Below, one piece after another: positions 1 to 7,726 of a stretch of DNA of 11,825 nt (position 1 is the stretch's first letter; each line of letters starts with the position of its first letter). Made by a program: the position numbers and the translations under genes. The notes below the pieces were generated by a model. The model did not search any database and was not told where the DNA came from. It saw only the letters and a program-made list of their open reading frames with translations. Origin of the DNA: an uncultured Collinsella sp. (GTDB lineage: Bacteria > Actinomycetota > Coriobacteriia > Coriobacteriales > Coriobacteriaceae); the NCBI GenBank assembly GCA_958428675.1, contig CAUAGV010000039.1, forward strand, positions 1 through 11,825, given 5' to 3'.

Positions 1-323
1 AGGCGACCTGTGGCCTTGCTGCATATATCGAGGCCGGTCACGCGCCGTCCCCGTTGCTCATTCCTGTTATGGCAAATATAACAGCGGCGCCCTATCCGGC
101 GGACCCGCGAGCGGCATCGGATGTCTTGGCCAATCAGGTGAGTCATGTCGTTCGTTGGGTCGACACGCTGCATACTCTGCAGAATCAGGGCATCGACACG
201 TTTATTGAGGTCGGCCCTGGCAAAACGCTGTCGGGCCTGGTCAAGCGTACGCTGAGCGACGTTCGCGTGTATTCGTGCGAAACGGCCGAGCAGGTCGCAG
301 CTATTGCCGACGAGCTCGCATAG
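1..323 (+). CDS. fabD: FabD, malonyl-CoA:ACP transacylase, C-terminal part (5' truncated by window edge)
   Basis: This is the 3' end of a gene that begins before the window; the open frame runs from position 3 to the TAG at 321-323. FabD moves malonyl from CoA to acyl carrier protein in the cytoplasm, supplying the extender unit for FabF. The visible 106 residues carry the family's C-terminal hallmarks: PVMANITA near the start, and FIEVGPGKTLSGLVKR, which matches the conserved EVGPGKVLTGLxKR block of FabD proteins. The catalytic GHSxG serine and active-site histidine would lie upstream and cannot be checked. A TTG at 54 is an internal codon, not a start, because homology continues upstream of it. 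The gene is followed 30 nt later by fabG, so the two are almost certainly co-transcribed. Confidence 0.9.
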   Translation, partial: ATCGLAAYIEAGHAPSPLLIPVMANITAAPYPADPRAASDVLANQVSHVVRWVDTLHTLQNQGIDTFIEVGPGKTLSGLVKRTLSDVRVYSCETAEQVAAIADELA

Positions 324-353
324 TCCACAGGGCTGTAACCCGAAAGGAATGAC

Positions 354-1127
354 ATGGGCAACTTGAACAACGGCGCGCTCGAGCGCAACGACTCACGTCG
401 CGTGGCACTGGTCACGGGCGGCTCGCGGGGTATCGGCCGTGCTTGTGCCGTGGGCTTGGTGGAGGATGGCTACGATATCGCCGTCGTCTATGCCGGCAGC
501 GTCGATGCGGCGCGCGAGACGTGCAAAGCCTGCGAGGCGGCTGGCGCCACGGCGCGCGCATATCAATGCGACGTGGCCGACCCCGATGCCGTCAGCGCAT
601 GCGTGGAGGCGGTCCTGAGCGACTTCGGCTCAATCTGGGCGCTCGTCAACAACGCCGGCATCACCCGCGATGGCCTGCTCATGCGCATGGGCGATGACGC
701 ATTCGATCGCGTGCTCGATGTCAATCTCAAGGGAACATTCAATATGACGCGCGCGCTCACCAAGACCTTTATGCGCCAGCGCGGCGGTTGCGTCGTCAAC
801 ATGAGCTCGGTCGTGGGCCTGATGGGCAATGCCGGGCAAGCCAACTACGCTGCTTCCAAGGCGGGCGTGATAGGGCTTACCAAGGCGGTGGCGCGCGAGC
901 TTGCGCCTCGTGGCGTACGAGCGAACGCGGTCGCCCCCGGGTTTGTCGAGACAGATATGACGGCAAAGCTCTCGGAGAAGGTGCGTACGGCAACCGAGGA
1001 ACAGATTCCCCTTAAGCGCATGGCACGTCCCGAGGAAGTGGCCGGCGTGGTGCGCTTTTTGGCGAGCGATGCGGCTGCCTACATTACGGGCGAGGTCGTG
1101 CGCGTCGATGGCGGAATGGCGATGTAG
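354..1127 (+). CDS. fabG: FabG, 3-oxoacyl-ACP reductase
   Basis: This is a short-chain dehydrogenase/reductase of 257 residues that reduces 3-oxoacyl-ACP to 3-hydroxyacyl-ACP with NADPH. The Rossmann nucleotide-binding loop TGGSRGIGR is at residues 21-29, followed by the NNAG motif in NNAGITRDGLL. The catalytic triad is Ser152 (MSSVVG), Tyr165 and Lys169 (YAASK). The C-terminus (YITGEVVRVDGGMAM) is typical of FabG rather than of general SDR enzymes. The start is supported by an AAAGGA ribosome binding site at 343-348. About 14 residues precede the first beta strand, slightly longer than the usual 244-248 residue FabG. It sits between fabD and fabF in the fatty-acid operon, which settles the function among SDR paralogues. 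Confidence 0.95.
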   Translation: MGNLNNGALERNDSRRVALVTGGSRGIGRACAVGLVEDGYDIAVVYAGSVDAARETCKACEAAGATARAYQCDVADPDAVSACVEAVLSDFGSIWALVNNAGITRDGLLMRMGDDAFDRVLDVNLKGTFNMTRALTKTFMRQRGGCVVNMSSVVGLMGNAGQANYAASKAGVIGLTKAVARELAPRGVRANAVAPGFVETDMTAKLSEKVRTATEEQIPLKRMARPEEVAGVVRFLASDAAAYITGEVVRVDGGMAM

Positions 1128-1166
1128 AAACCAGGGCCGAAGAACGGCTTGGATGAGGAGACCATG

Positions 1167-2414
1167 ATGGAACAGAGAGTTGCAATCACCGGCATCGGTG
1201 CCGTTTCGCCGCTCGGCAACACCGCGCTTGCCACCTGGGCGGCCATGTGTGCCGGCACGTGCGGCATCGGCCCGATTACGCACTTCGATACGGATGCGTT
1301 TGCCGTCAAGGTGGCGGCCGAGGTCAAGGGCTTTGACGGCAACGACTACTTTGGCAAGCACGATGCCAAGCACCTGGACCCCTGCGTTCAGTTTGCACTG
1401 GCGGCGTCGGACGAGGCCATGCACGATGCGGGCTTTGATGTCGAAGGCGCCATCGATCGCGAGCGCCTGGGCGTCTACGTGGGGTCGGGCGTGGGCGGCA
1501 TGCAGACGCTCGTCGACAACGTCCACACGATTGCCGACCGTGGGCCCCGCCGCGCATCCCCCTACATGATCGCGATGATGATCCCCAACATGGCTTCGGG
1601 CAATATCGCGATCCGCCACAAGGCAAAGGGACCGACCCTGCCAGTCGTGACTGCTTGCGCAACCTCGGCCCATGCGGTGGGCGAGGCGTTCCGCGCCATC
1701 AAGCACGGCTATGCCGACGCGATCCTCGCGGGCGGCGCCGAGGCGGCCATTATCCCCGATGCCGTTGCGGGCTTTACGTCCTGCCGCGCATTGACCACCA
1801 ACCCCGATCCTGCGACGGCTTGCCGCCCGTTTGATGCAGACCGCGACGGCTTTGTGATGGGCGAGGGCGCCTGCGTGCTGGTACTCGAGAGCATGGAACA
1901 TGCGCAGGCGCGCGGTGCGCACATTTATGCCGAGGTCGTGGGCTACGGCAACACCGATGATGCTTATCACATCACGAGTCCCGATCCCGAGGCTGCCGGC
2001 ATTGCCCGCGCGATATCGCTGGCGGTGGCCGAGGGCGACGTCAAGCCTTCCGAGGGCCTCTACATCAACGCCCACGGTACCTCGACTAAACTCAACGATT
2101 CGTCTGAGACAGCGGGCATTAAGCGGGCGCTCGGCGAGGATGCGGCGCGCGCCGCACACGTCTCGTCGACCAAGTCGATGACCGGCCATATGATCGGCGC
2201 CACGGGTGCCATCGAGGTCATGGCCTGCGCCATGGCGCTCGAGCAGGGCGTGGTGCCCCCGACCATTAACTACCACACGCCCGATCCCGCCTGCGATCTT
2301 GATTACACGCCTAATCGCGCGGTTCGCGCCGACCTTACCTGGGCGCTTTCGACCAACCTGGGCTTTGGCGGGCACAACGCCGCCATCGCGCTGCGTAGAT
2401 ATGCAAGGAGCTAG
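1167..2414 (+). CDS. fabF: FabF, 3-oxoacyl-ACP synthase II
   Basis: This is a condensing enzyme that elongates acyl-ACP with malonyl-ACP, releasing CO2. With the start at 1167 it has 415 residues. The catalytic Cys-His-His set falls at Cys164 (TACATSAHAVGEA), His303 (NAHGTSTKLND) and His341 (KSMTGHMIGATGAIE), nearly the same numbering as E. coli FabF (163, 303, 340). The C-terminal NLGFGGHNAAI loop is also present. I chose ATG 1167 because a GAGGAG site at 1155-1160 is 6 nt upstream; ATG 1164 is nearly as good, and the TTG at 1149 has no binding site. The presence of both active-site histidines separates it from FabH. No fabB or fabA is visible, so how this organism makes unsaturated chains cannot be told from here. 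Confidence 0.95.
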   Translation: MEQRVAITGIGAVSPLGNTALATWAAMCAGTCGIGPITHFDTDAFAVKVAAEVKGFDGNDYFGKHDAKHLDPCVQFALAASDEAMHDAGFDVEGAIDRERLGVYVGSGVGGMQTLVDNVHTIADRGPRRASPYMIAMMIPNMASGNIAIRHKAKGPTLPVVTACATSAHAVGEAFRAIKHGYADAILAGGAEAAIIPDAVAGFTSCRALTTNPDPATACRPFDADRDGFVMGEGACVLVLESMEHAQARGAHIYAEVVGYGNTDDAYHITSPDPEAAGIARAISLAVAEGDVKPSEGLYINAHGTSTKLNDSSETAGIKRALGEDAARAAHVSSTKSMTGHMIGATGAIEVMACAMALEQGVVPPTINYHTPDPACDLDYTPNRAVRADLTWALSTNLGFGGHNAAIALRRYARS

Positions 2415-2417
2415 AGC

Positions 2418-2894
2418 ATGGATTCCAAAAGACTTGCCGAGATAGCCGATGTTATGGAGGACCGCGGCCTCACGCGCGTACGCGTTGAGGAGCCCGATGG
2501 CACCGCGGTCGAACTCGAGCGTGTGAGCGCCGCACAGCCGGTTGCCGTGCCCATGCCCATGCCGGGTGCCGTGACCGCTCCGGCGGTGGCTCCTGTCGCC
2601 ATGCCTGCCGCCGCACCGGAGCCCGCCGCGCAAGCGCCTGCCGCCGCACCGGAGATCAAGGGCACCGAGGTAACCGCTCCCATGGTCGGCGTTTTCTATG
2701 CTGCCCCGGCGCCGGGCGACGAGCCGTTTGTGCACGTGGGCTCCAAGGTCAAGGCCGGCGAGACCCTCTGCATCATCGAGGCCATGAAGGTTCTCAACGA
2801 GGTGACGGCGGAGGCGGATGGCGAGGTGCTCGAGATCTGCGTGGCCGACGGCGACCTCGTGGAGTTTGGCAGCTGCCTCATGAGGATCGGATAG
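2418..2894 (+). CDS. accB: AccB, biotin carboxyl carrier protein of acetyl-CoA carboxylase
   Basis: This 158-residue protein carries biotin between the AccC and AccDA active sites. Residues about 1-35 form the N-terminal segment. A Pro/Ala-rich flexible linker runs from about 36 to 78 (repeated AP, PMPMP and AAAPEPAA runs). A biotinyl domain fills the rest. The biotinylation site is Lys124 in EAMKVLNEV; the residue after the lysine is Val where many proteins have Met (AMKM), a tolerated variation. Length fits the family (about 150-165). The AAGGAG ribosome binding site (2405-2410) lies inside the end of fabF and the start codon is 3 nt past the fabF stop, so the two genes are likely translationally coupled. 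Confidence 0.95.
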   Translation: MDSKRLAEIADVMEDRGLTRVRVEEPDGTAVELERVSAAQPVAVPMPMPGAVTAPAVAPVAMPAAAPEPAAQAPAAAPEIKGTEVTAPMVGVFYAAPAPGDEPFVHVGSKVKAGETLCIIEAMKVLNEVTAEADGEVLEICVADGDLVEFGSCLMRIG

Positions 2895-2903
2895 GTGATA
2901 TCC

Positions 2904-3326
2904 ATGAACAAAGAAGAGCTCAAGAGGCTGTTGCCGCATCGCGAGCCGATGCTTTTGCTCGACGAAGCCGAGCTGGTGGGCGACGAGGCCCACGGCAAGA
3001 TCACGATTACGGGCGACGAGTACTTTTTGCAGGGGCATTTTCCGGGAAACCCGGTCGTCCCCGGCGTGATTCAGTGCGAGATGCTCGCCCAGAACTGCTG
3101 CGTGCTGCTGATGGGCGATGAGGAGGCGCACGGCGCGACGCCGTTCTACACGAGTCTGGACAAGGTGCGCTTTAAGCGTCCGGTGCGCCCGGGCGACACG
3201 GTGGATCTGGTGTGCTCCATCACGCGTGCGCACGGGCCGTTCCGCTTTGCGACGGGTACTGCGAGCGTCAACGGTGAGGTTTGCTGCCGCGCCGATATGT
3301 CCTTTGCACTCATGCACGAAAGTTAA
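2904..3326 (+). CDS. fabZ: FabZ, 3-hydroxyacyl-ACP dehydratase
   Basis: This 140-residue hotdog-fold enzyme dehydrates 3-hydroxyacyl-ACP to trans-2-enoyl-ACP. The catalytic pair is His45 in GHFPGNPVVPGVIQCEM and Glu59 in the same block; FKRPVRPGD later in the protein is a second family motif. I set the start at ATG 2904, giving MNKEELKRLLPHREP, which matches the usual FabZ N-terminus and has AGGTGAT at 2893-2899. A GTG at 2895 directly abuts the accB stop and would add three residues; it cannot be excluded. The gene is wedged between accB and accC, as in Firmicutes fab operons. FabZ does not isomerise the double bond as FabA does; the residues seen do not by themselves distinguish a bifunctional variant. 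Confidence 0.94.
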   Translation: MNKEELKRLLPHREPMLLLDEAELVGDEAHGKITITGDEYFLQGHFPGNPVVPGVIQCEMLAQNCCVLLMGDEEAHGATPFYTSLDKVRFKRPVRPGDTVDLVCSITRAHGPFRFATGTASVNGEVCCRADMSFALMHES

Positions 3327-3336
3327 GGAAGGCTTC

Positions 3337-4680
3337 ATGTTCGACAAAGTGCTCATCGCCAACCGCGGCGAAGTCGCGGTCCGTGTTATCCGCGCGTGCC
3401 GCGATATGGGCATCAAGACCGTCGCCGTTTATTCCACGGCCGATGCGGACGCGCTGCACGTGCAGCTTGCCGACGAGGCGTATTGCATCGGCGGCCCGCG
3501 TCTTGCCGAGAGCTACCTCAACGACGATGCCGTGCTCACCTGTGCCGTAAAGTCGGGAGCTAAGGCAATTCATCCCGGCTATGGCTTTTTCTCCGAGAAG
3601 GCGAGCTTCGTGCGCGACTGCGACAAGTACGGTCTGGCGTTTGTCGGTCCCTCGGCCGAGGTCATCGACAGCATGGGCGACAAGGACGCCGCGCGTCGAA
3701 CGGCTGCCGCGGCGGGCGTGCCCATCGTGCCGGGCTGCGATTTGCTCAAAAGCCCCGAGGAGGCAACGGCCGAGGCTGAGCGCATCGGCTGCCCCGTGCT
3801 CATCAAGGCGCGCGCGGGTGGAGGCGGCCGCGGCATTCGCAAGGTCGAGTGCGTGGAAGATGCGGCAAAGGCGTTCATCGAGGCGCGTGCCGAGGGCGAG
3901 GCTGTTTTTGGCGACGGCGAGTGCTACATGGAGAAGTTCGTCGCGCCGGCGCACCATGTCGAGGTGCAGATTATGGCCGATAAGCAGGGCCATGTGTTTT
4001 CGCTCGGCGAGCGCGAGTGCTCGGTGCAGCGCCGCAACCAAAAGCTGATCGAGGAGAGCCCCGCGCCATGCCTCGACGGACGCGATGATATTCGCGCGCG
4101 CATGCACAAGGCCGCGCGCGACCTGGCTCGTGCCGTTGGCTATGAGGGCGCCGGCACCATCGAGTTTTTGTACTCAGATGACGGCAATTTCTACTTTATG
4201 GAAATGAACACGCGCTTGCAGGTGGAGCATCCGGTTACGGAGTTTGTGACCGATACCGACTTGGTCAAGTGGCAGCTGCGCGTGGCAGCCGGCCAGCCTC
4301 TGCCCTTTGAGCAAGAGGACGTACCGGTGCGCAACCACGCCATGGAGTGCCGCATCAATGCCGAAACGCCGGACTTTCTGCCGTCGTGCGGAACGGTCAC
4401 CGCGTTACGTGTGCCGGGTGGCCCGCGCGTGCGTTGGGATTCCGCCATGTTTGCCGGTGCGAACGTTCCGCCGTACTACGACTCCATGCTCGGCAAGCTC
4501 ATCGTGTGTGCGCCCACGCGTGACGGCGCCATTCGCAAGATGCGCTCGGCCCTGGGCGAGCTCGTGATTGAGGGCGTAAGCGAAAATAGCGAGCTTCAGC
4601 TCGACGTGCTGGCAAACGACGAGTTTTTGTCGGGCATGTATCACACCGATCTGATGGGGCATCTCTATGCTGATGAATAG
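3337..4680 (+). CDS. accC: AccC, biotin carboxylase subunit of acetyl-CoA carboxylase
   Basis: This ATP-grasp enzyme carboxylates the biotin on AccB using bicarbonate and ATP. It has 447 residues, close to the E. coli protein (449). The order is the N-terminal domain (FDKVLIANRGEVAVRVIRAC), the pre-ATP-grasp motif HPGYGFFSE, the glycine-rich ATP loop after Lys157 (KARAGGGGRGIRK), and the catalytic block MNTRLQVEHPVTE with Glu289, Asn291, Arg293 and Glu297, each one higher than the E. coli numbering. The C-terminal biotin carboxylase domain ends with YYDSMLGKLIV and later residues. The start at 3337 has AAGGAAGG at 3325-3332. The same frame stays open back to 3118, but that part overlaps fabZ and is not family sequence. 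Absence of a biotinyl domain rules out pyruvate carboxylase. Confidence 0.96.
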   Translation: MFDKVLIANRGEVAVRVIRACRDMGIKTVAVYSTADADALHVQLADEAYCIGGPRLAESYLNDDAVLTCAVKSGAKAIHPGYGFFSEKASFVRDCDKYGLAFVGPSAEVIDSMGDKDAARRTAAAAGVPIVPGCDLLKSPEEATAEAERIGCPVLIKARAGGGGRGIRKVECVEDAAKAFIEARAEGEAVFGDGECYMEKFVAPAHHVEVQIMADKQGHVFSLGERECSVQRRNQKLIEESPAPCLDGRDDIRARMHKAARDLARAVGYEGAGTIEFLYSDDGNFYFMEMNTRLQVEHPVTEFVTDTDLVKWQLRVAAGQPLPFEQEDVPVRNHAMECRINAETPDFLPSCGTVTALRVPGGPRVRWDSAMFAGANVPPYYDSMLGKLIVCAPTRDGAIRKMRSALGELVIEGVSENSELQLDVLANDEFLSGMYHTDLMGHLYADE

Positions 4681-6391
4681 AAAAGCGAAGACGGTCAACG
4701 TCCTTGAGGGGCCGATAACCGAGTCGTGCGCCGAGTTTCCCGCGCGCCACGTGTTTATCAAGTGCCCGGAGTGCCGCCGTGTGATCGATGAGACACGCCT
4801 GCACGACAACCTCGAGGTCTGCCCTCGTTGCGGCAAACACTTTCGCGTGAGCGGTCGCGCGCGCATGCGCATGACGGTCGACGCGGGCACGTTTGAGGAA
4901 TGGGATACCAATCTGGTGTCGGAGGACTTCCTCTCGTTTCCCGGCTATGCCGACAAGCTCAAGAGCGTGAGTGAGCGTTCGGGCGAGCGCGATGCCGTTG
5001 TGTGCGGCAGGGGCAAAATCTGCGGTTGCGATACAGCGCTCTTCTTTATGGACGCCAACTTTATGATGGGCTCGATGGGTTCCGTGGTGGGCGAGAAGAT
5101 CTGTCGCACATTTGAGCGTGCGACCGAGATGGGATTGCCGGTTGTCGGCTTTACCGTTTCGGGCGGTGCGCGCATGCAAGAGGGCGTGACATCGCTTATG
5201 CAGATGGCCAAGATTTCTGCGGCGGTTAGGCGCCACGGCGAGGCGGGCGGCCTGTATATCACGGTACTCACCGACCCCACGACCGGAGGCGTAACCGCGA
5301 GCTTTGCCATGGAGGGCGACATTATCCTGGCCGAGCCCGATGCCCTGACGGCATTTGCCGGCCCGCGCGTGATCGAGCAGAACATGCACAAGCGCCTGCC
5401 CAAGGGATTCCAGCGCTCCGAGTTTTTGCTGGAGCACGGCTTTTGCGATTCCGTTGTTCCGCGTGGCGAGATTGCGCTCACGGTAGGCGAGCTGCTGGCG
5501 CTGCACGAAGGGCACGCGCCCGGCCTGGGGGCACCGCATGAGATCGTGCATGCGGGTCGCCGCGGCAAAAAGCTGGGACACTTGTTTAAGCGCTCGACGG
5601 CACCAAAAACCGCGCTCGAGATTGTCAAGCAGACCCGCTCGGCAGATCGCGCCACGGCGGGTGAGATGATCTCGCTGGGCCTGGATGGATTTGTGGAGCT
5701 GCACGGCGACCGTTACTTTGGCGACGACGCCGCCGTGGTGGCTGGCATTGGCTGGAAGGACGGACGGCCCGTGACGGTTATCGCCATCGAGCGCGGTACC
5801 ACGACCAAAGAGCGCATGCGTCGCAACTTTGGTATGGCACATCCCGAGGGCTACCGCAAGGCACGTCGCCTGATGCACCAAGCCGAGAAATTTGGCCGGC
5901 CGGTTCTGTGCCTGGTTGATACTTCGGGCGCGTTTTGCGGCATCGGTGCCGAGGAACGCGGCCAGGGCGAGGCGATTGCCCAGAATCTCATGGAGATGAG
6001 CGGCCTTAAGACGCCGATTGTCTCGGTGGTGACAGGCGAGGGCGGCTCTGGTGGCGCGCTGGCGCTGTCCGTGGCCGACCGCATCCTGATGCTCTCGAGC
6101 TCGGCCTATTCGGTCGTGAGCCCCGAGGCCTGTGCGTCGATCCTGTGGAAGGATACCGAGCGCGCGAATGAGGCCGCCGAGGCGCTTAAGCTCACGGCTC
6201 CCGATCTGCTGGCGCTCGGCATCATCGACGGCATCGTTGACGATAGGGGCCTGTCGCATGAGGAGATCGCCGGCGCCGTCATATCCTCGGCATTTGATGC
6301 CTTCGATACGCTTGGGCAGCTCGACGACGCGACCCTCACAAACCTCCGCTACGAAAAGTACCGCGCAATCGGTCAGTACCGCACGGTGTGA
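4667..6391 (+). CDS. accDA: AccDA, fused acetyl-CoA carboxylase carboxyltransferase beta-alpha
   Basis: This single 574-residue protein combines both carboxyltransferase subunits, which transfer CO2 from carboxybiotin to acetyl-CoA to give malonyl-CoA. Residues about 1-295 are the AccD (beta) part, with a zinc ribbon Cys33-x2-Cys36-x15-Cys52-x2-Cys55, then SGGARMQEGVTSLMQMAKIS and TDPTTGGVTASFAMEGD. From about residue 310 the AccA (alpha) part follows, with RNFGMAHPEGYRKA, GAEERGQGEAIA, GEGGSGGALAL and SPEACASILW. The N-terminal helical section found in separate AccA proteins appears shortened or missing. The ATG at 4667 overlaps accC by 14 nt and has GGGG at 4656-4659; ATG 4673 is an alternative. 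No stop, indel or internal start signal was evident at the junction, so I read it as a genuine fusion. Confidence 0.93.
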   Translation: MLMNRKAKTVNVLEGPITESCAEFPARHVFIKCPECRRVIDETRLHDNLEVCPRCGKHFRVSGRARMRMTVDAGTFEEWDTNLVSEDFLSFPGYADKLKSVSERSGERDAVVCGRGKICGCDTALFFMDANFMMGSMGSVVGEKICRTFERATEMGLPVVGFTVSGGARMQEGVTSLMQMAKISAAVRRHGEAGGLYITVLTDPTTGGVTASFAMEGDIILAEPDALTAFAGPRVIEQNMHKRLPKGFQRSEFLLEHGFCDSVVPRGEIALTVGELLALHEGHAPGLGAPHEIVHAGRRGKKLGHLFKRSTAPKTALEIVKQTRSADRATAGEMISLGLDGFVELHGDRYFGDDAAVVAGIGWKDGRPVTVIAIERGTTTKERMRRNFGMAHPEGYRKARRLMHQAEKFGRPVLCLVDTSGAFCGIGAEERGQGEAIAQNLMEMSGLKTPIVSVVTGEGGSGGALALSVADRILMLSSSAYSVVSPEACASILWKDTERANEAAEALKLTAPDLLALGIIDGIVDDRGLSHEEIAGAVISSAFDAFDTLGQLDDATLTNLRYEKYRAIGQYRTV

Positions 6392-6415
6392 CAAAGGGAC
6401 AGTCCGCATGTCACA
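6387..6415. repeat. Palindromic repeat, copy 1
   Basis: This is a 29-nt imperfect palindrome. The outer arms TGTGACA (6387-6393) and TGTCACA (6409-6415) are perfectly complementary, and inside them GGGAC-A-GTCC forms a second short stem. The stop codon of accDA lies in the left arm. A closely related copy occurs at 7652-7681, on the other side of the EIIC gene. It resembles the small REP-type palindromes of bacterial intergenic regions. Function is unknown; an mRNA hairpin or DNA-binding site are both possible. Confidence 0.7.
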
Positions 6416-6431
6416 TTGGGAAAGGCGTTCC

Positions 6432-7646
6432 ATGCCACAAGTTTTTAACACCTCGTTTACAACGACGGCTTCATCAAACGCCATGGCCGTGGTGGACTAT
6501 CTGTCCAAAAGCATGATGTCGGCGCTGCCCTTTATTGTCTGCGCGGCGCTGTTCCGCACCGTTGCCGTCATTATGGGCGAAGGCATGCTTGGTCTATGGC
6601 CTGCCGATTCCGAAATCTATCGCCTGTTTTACAGCTGGCTGTATAACGCTGGCTATTACTTTTTGCCCATCTATCTTGGTTGGGCCGCTGCCCGCCAGCT
6701 CGGTTGCTCGGAGCAGCTGGGCATGATGCTGGGCGGCGTATTGATTGTGCCCGATCTGCTTAAGCTCGTTGATGTCGCATCGACGACGGGGGCATCGATG
6801 ACTTTCGTGTATGGTCTGGTTCCCGCGCCGGTCAACGATTACACGACGACTGTTATTCCGGTTCTCATCTCGGTGCCCGTGCTATGGCAGGTGGAGCGTT
6901 TCTTTAAGCGCACTATCCCTCAGGCTGTGGCGTTTTCTTTTGTACCGTTTGCAACCATGCTTGTCATGGTTCCGGTGTCGCTGTGTGTTACGGCGCCGGC
7001 AGGCAGCTATCTGGGCATGCTGTTGGGACAGCTTATGTTTATGCTTGGCAATTCCGGTGGCATCGTGTCGCTGCTCACGCTCATGGGGCTTGCCGCGGGC
7101 TGGGAGTTTCTTAAGATCGCGGGTGTCAGCAACGTTGTCCTATCGCTCGCCTATGCGCAGTTTATGAGTGTGGGAACGGATTCGTGCATCCTGATCGCCG
7201 CGACGATGGCAACGTTCGCCGTTTGGGGTATGCCCTTTGGCGCGTCGCTCCGCGTTGCGGATAAGGACGAGAAGGCGCTCATGCTGGGCTATTCAATCTC
7301 GGGTATTCTTGGCGGCGTAAGCGAGCCAGCGCTGTACGGATGCGGCTTTAAATATGGCAGGTGTCTGACGTGCATGGCCGTTGGCGGCGCCGTCGGAGGC
7401 CTTGTTGCGGCCGTAGGCCACGTTAAGGCTTATACCATCGGTATGACGAATGTTCTTATGGTCATTGGCTTTGCCACGGGCGGCATCTCGAATCTGCTGT
7501 GGTGCTGCGCTGCCGGCGGCGCAGCATTTGCGGTGTCTGCGGCGCTGAGCTGCTGTTTTGGCGTGGTGCCGGCGAAGGAGCAGGTGACGGGGGACGGAGC
7601 CGATTTGCCCGAAACCTCGAAGAGCGTGGCCGAGGCAAGCGCATAA
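6432..7646 (+). CDS. Stand-alone PTS EIIC-like sugar permease (glucose/beta-glucoside superfamily)
   Basis: This hydrophobic membrane protein of 404 residues has about ten potential membrane segments. It resembles the EIIC domain of beta-glucoside/sucrose-type phosphotransferase permeases: YFLPIYLGWAAARQLGC, TVIPVLISVPVLWQVERF, then FVPFATMLVMVPVSL, and the signature GGVSEPALYG with Glu298 where family members have GITEPAIYG. No EIIB domain with a phosphorylatable cysteine and no EIIA domain is present, so it would need partners encoded elsewhere or act without phosphorylation. The substrate cannot be told. The start at 6432 follows GGGAAAGG (6418-6425); ATG 6408 lies inside the palindrome and would add eight residues. 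It starts 40 nt after accDA with no terminator between, so it may be the last gene of the fab operon. Confidence 0.78.
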   Translation: MPQVFNTSFTTTASSNAMAVVDYLSKSMMSALPFIVCAALFRTVAVIMGEGMLGLWPADSEIYRLFYSWLYNAGYYFLPIYLGWAAARQLGCSEQLGMMLGGVLIVPDLLKLVDVASTTGASMTFVYGLVPAPVNDYTTTVIPVLISVPVLWQVERFFKRTIPQAVAFSFVPFATMLVMVPVSLCVTAPAGSYLGMLLGQLMFMLGNSGGIVSLLTLMGLAAGWEFLKIAGVSNVVLSLAYAQFMSVGTDSCILIAATMATFAVWGMPFGASLRVADKDEKALMLGYSISGILGGVSEPALYGCGFKYGRCLTCMAVGGAVGGLVAAVGHVKAYTIGMTNVLMVIGFATGGISNLLWCCAAGGAAFAVSAALSCCFGVVPAKEQVTGDGADLPETSKSVAEASA

Positions 7647-7651
7647 ACCTG

Positions 7652-7681
7652 TGCGACAAAGGGACGGTCCCGCATGTCGCA
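7652..7681. repeat. Palindromic repeat, copy 2
   Basis: This 30-nt palindrome has outer arms TGCGACA (7652-7658) and TGTCGCA (7675-7681) and an inner stem GGGAC-G-GTCCC. Compared with copy 1 the third base pair of the outer arm is C-G instead of T-A, so both arms changed together. It begins 6 nt after the EIIC stop and lies just before the terminator. Confidence 0.7.
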
Positions 7682-7685
7682 TTCC

Positions 7686-7718
7686 AAGGCCGTGGCCCGT
7701 GTGGGTTGCGGCCTTTTT
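7686..7718 (+). terminator. Rho-independent terminator after the EIIC gene
   Basis: AAGGCCG at 7686-7692 pairs perfectly with CGGCCTT at 7709-7715, with a CCC/GGG pairing possible inside the 16-nt loop. The stem runs into a T tract at 7714-7718. It probably ends the transcript that carries the fab/acc genes and the permease. Confidence 0.75.
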
Positions 7719-7726
7719 GTATCTGG

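Noticed and set aside
3118..3336. N-terminal extension of accC by 73 residues
   Set aside because: It overlaps fabZ out of frame, is Arg-rich, and the true N-terminus MFDKVLIANRGE starts at 3337 with a good ribosome binding site.
630..3416. A 928-codon open frame on the - strand across fabG, fabF, accB, fabZ and the start of accC
   Set aside because: Four sense genes share one reading phase, and this antisense frame reads the exact complements of their codons. It stays open simply because the rare sense codons TTA, CTA and TCA are avoided. The translation is His/Arg-rich and matches no family.
4499..6484. A 661-codon open frame on the - strand opposite accDA
   Set aside because: Same codon-aligned mirror effect in phase with accDA; no recognisable domain and low-complexity basic translation.
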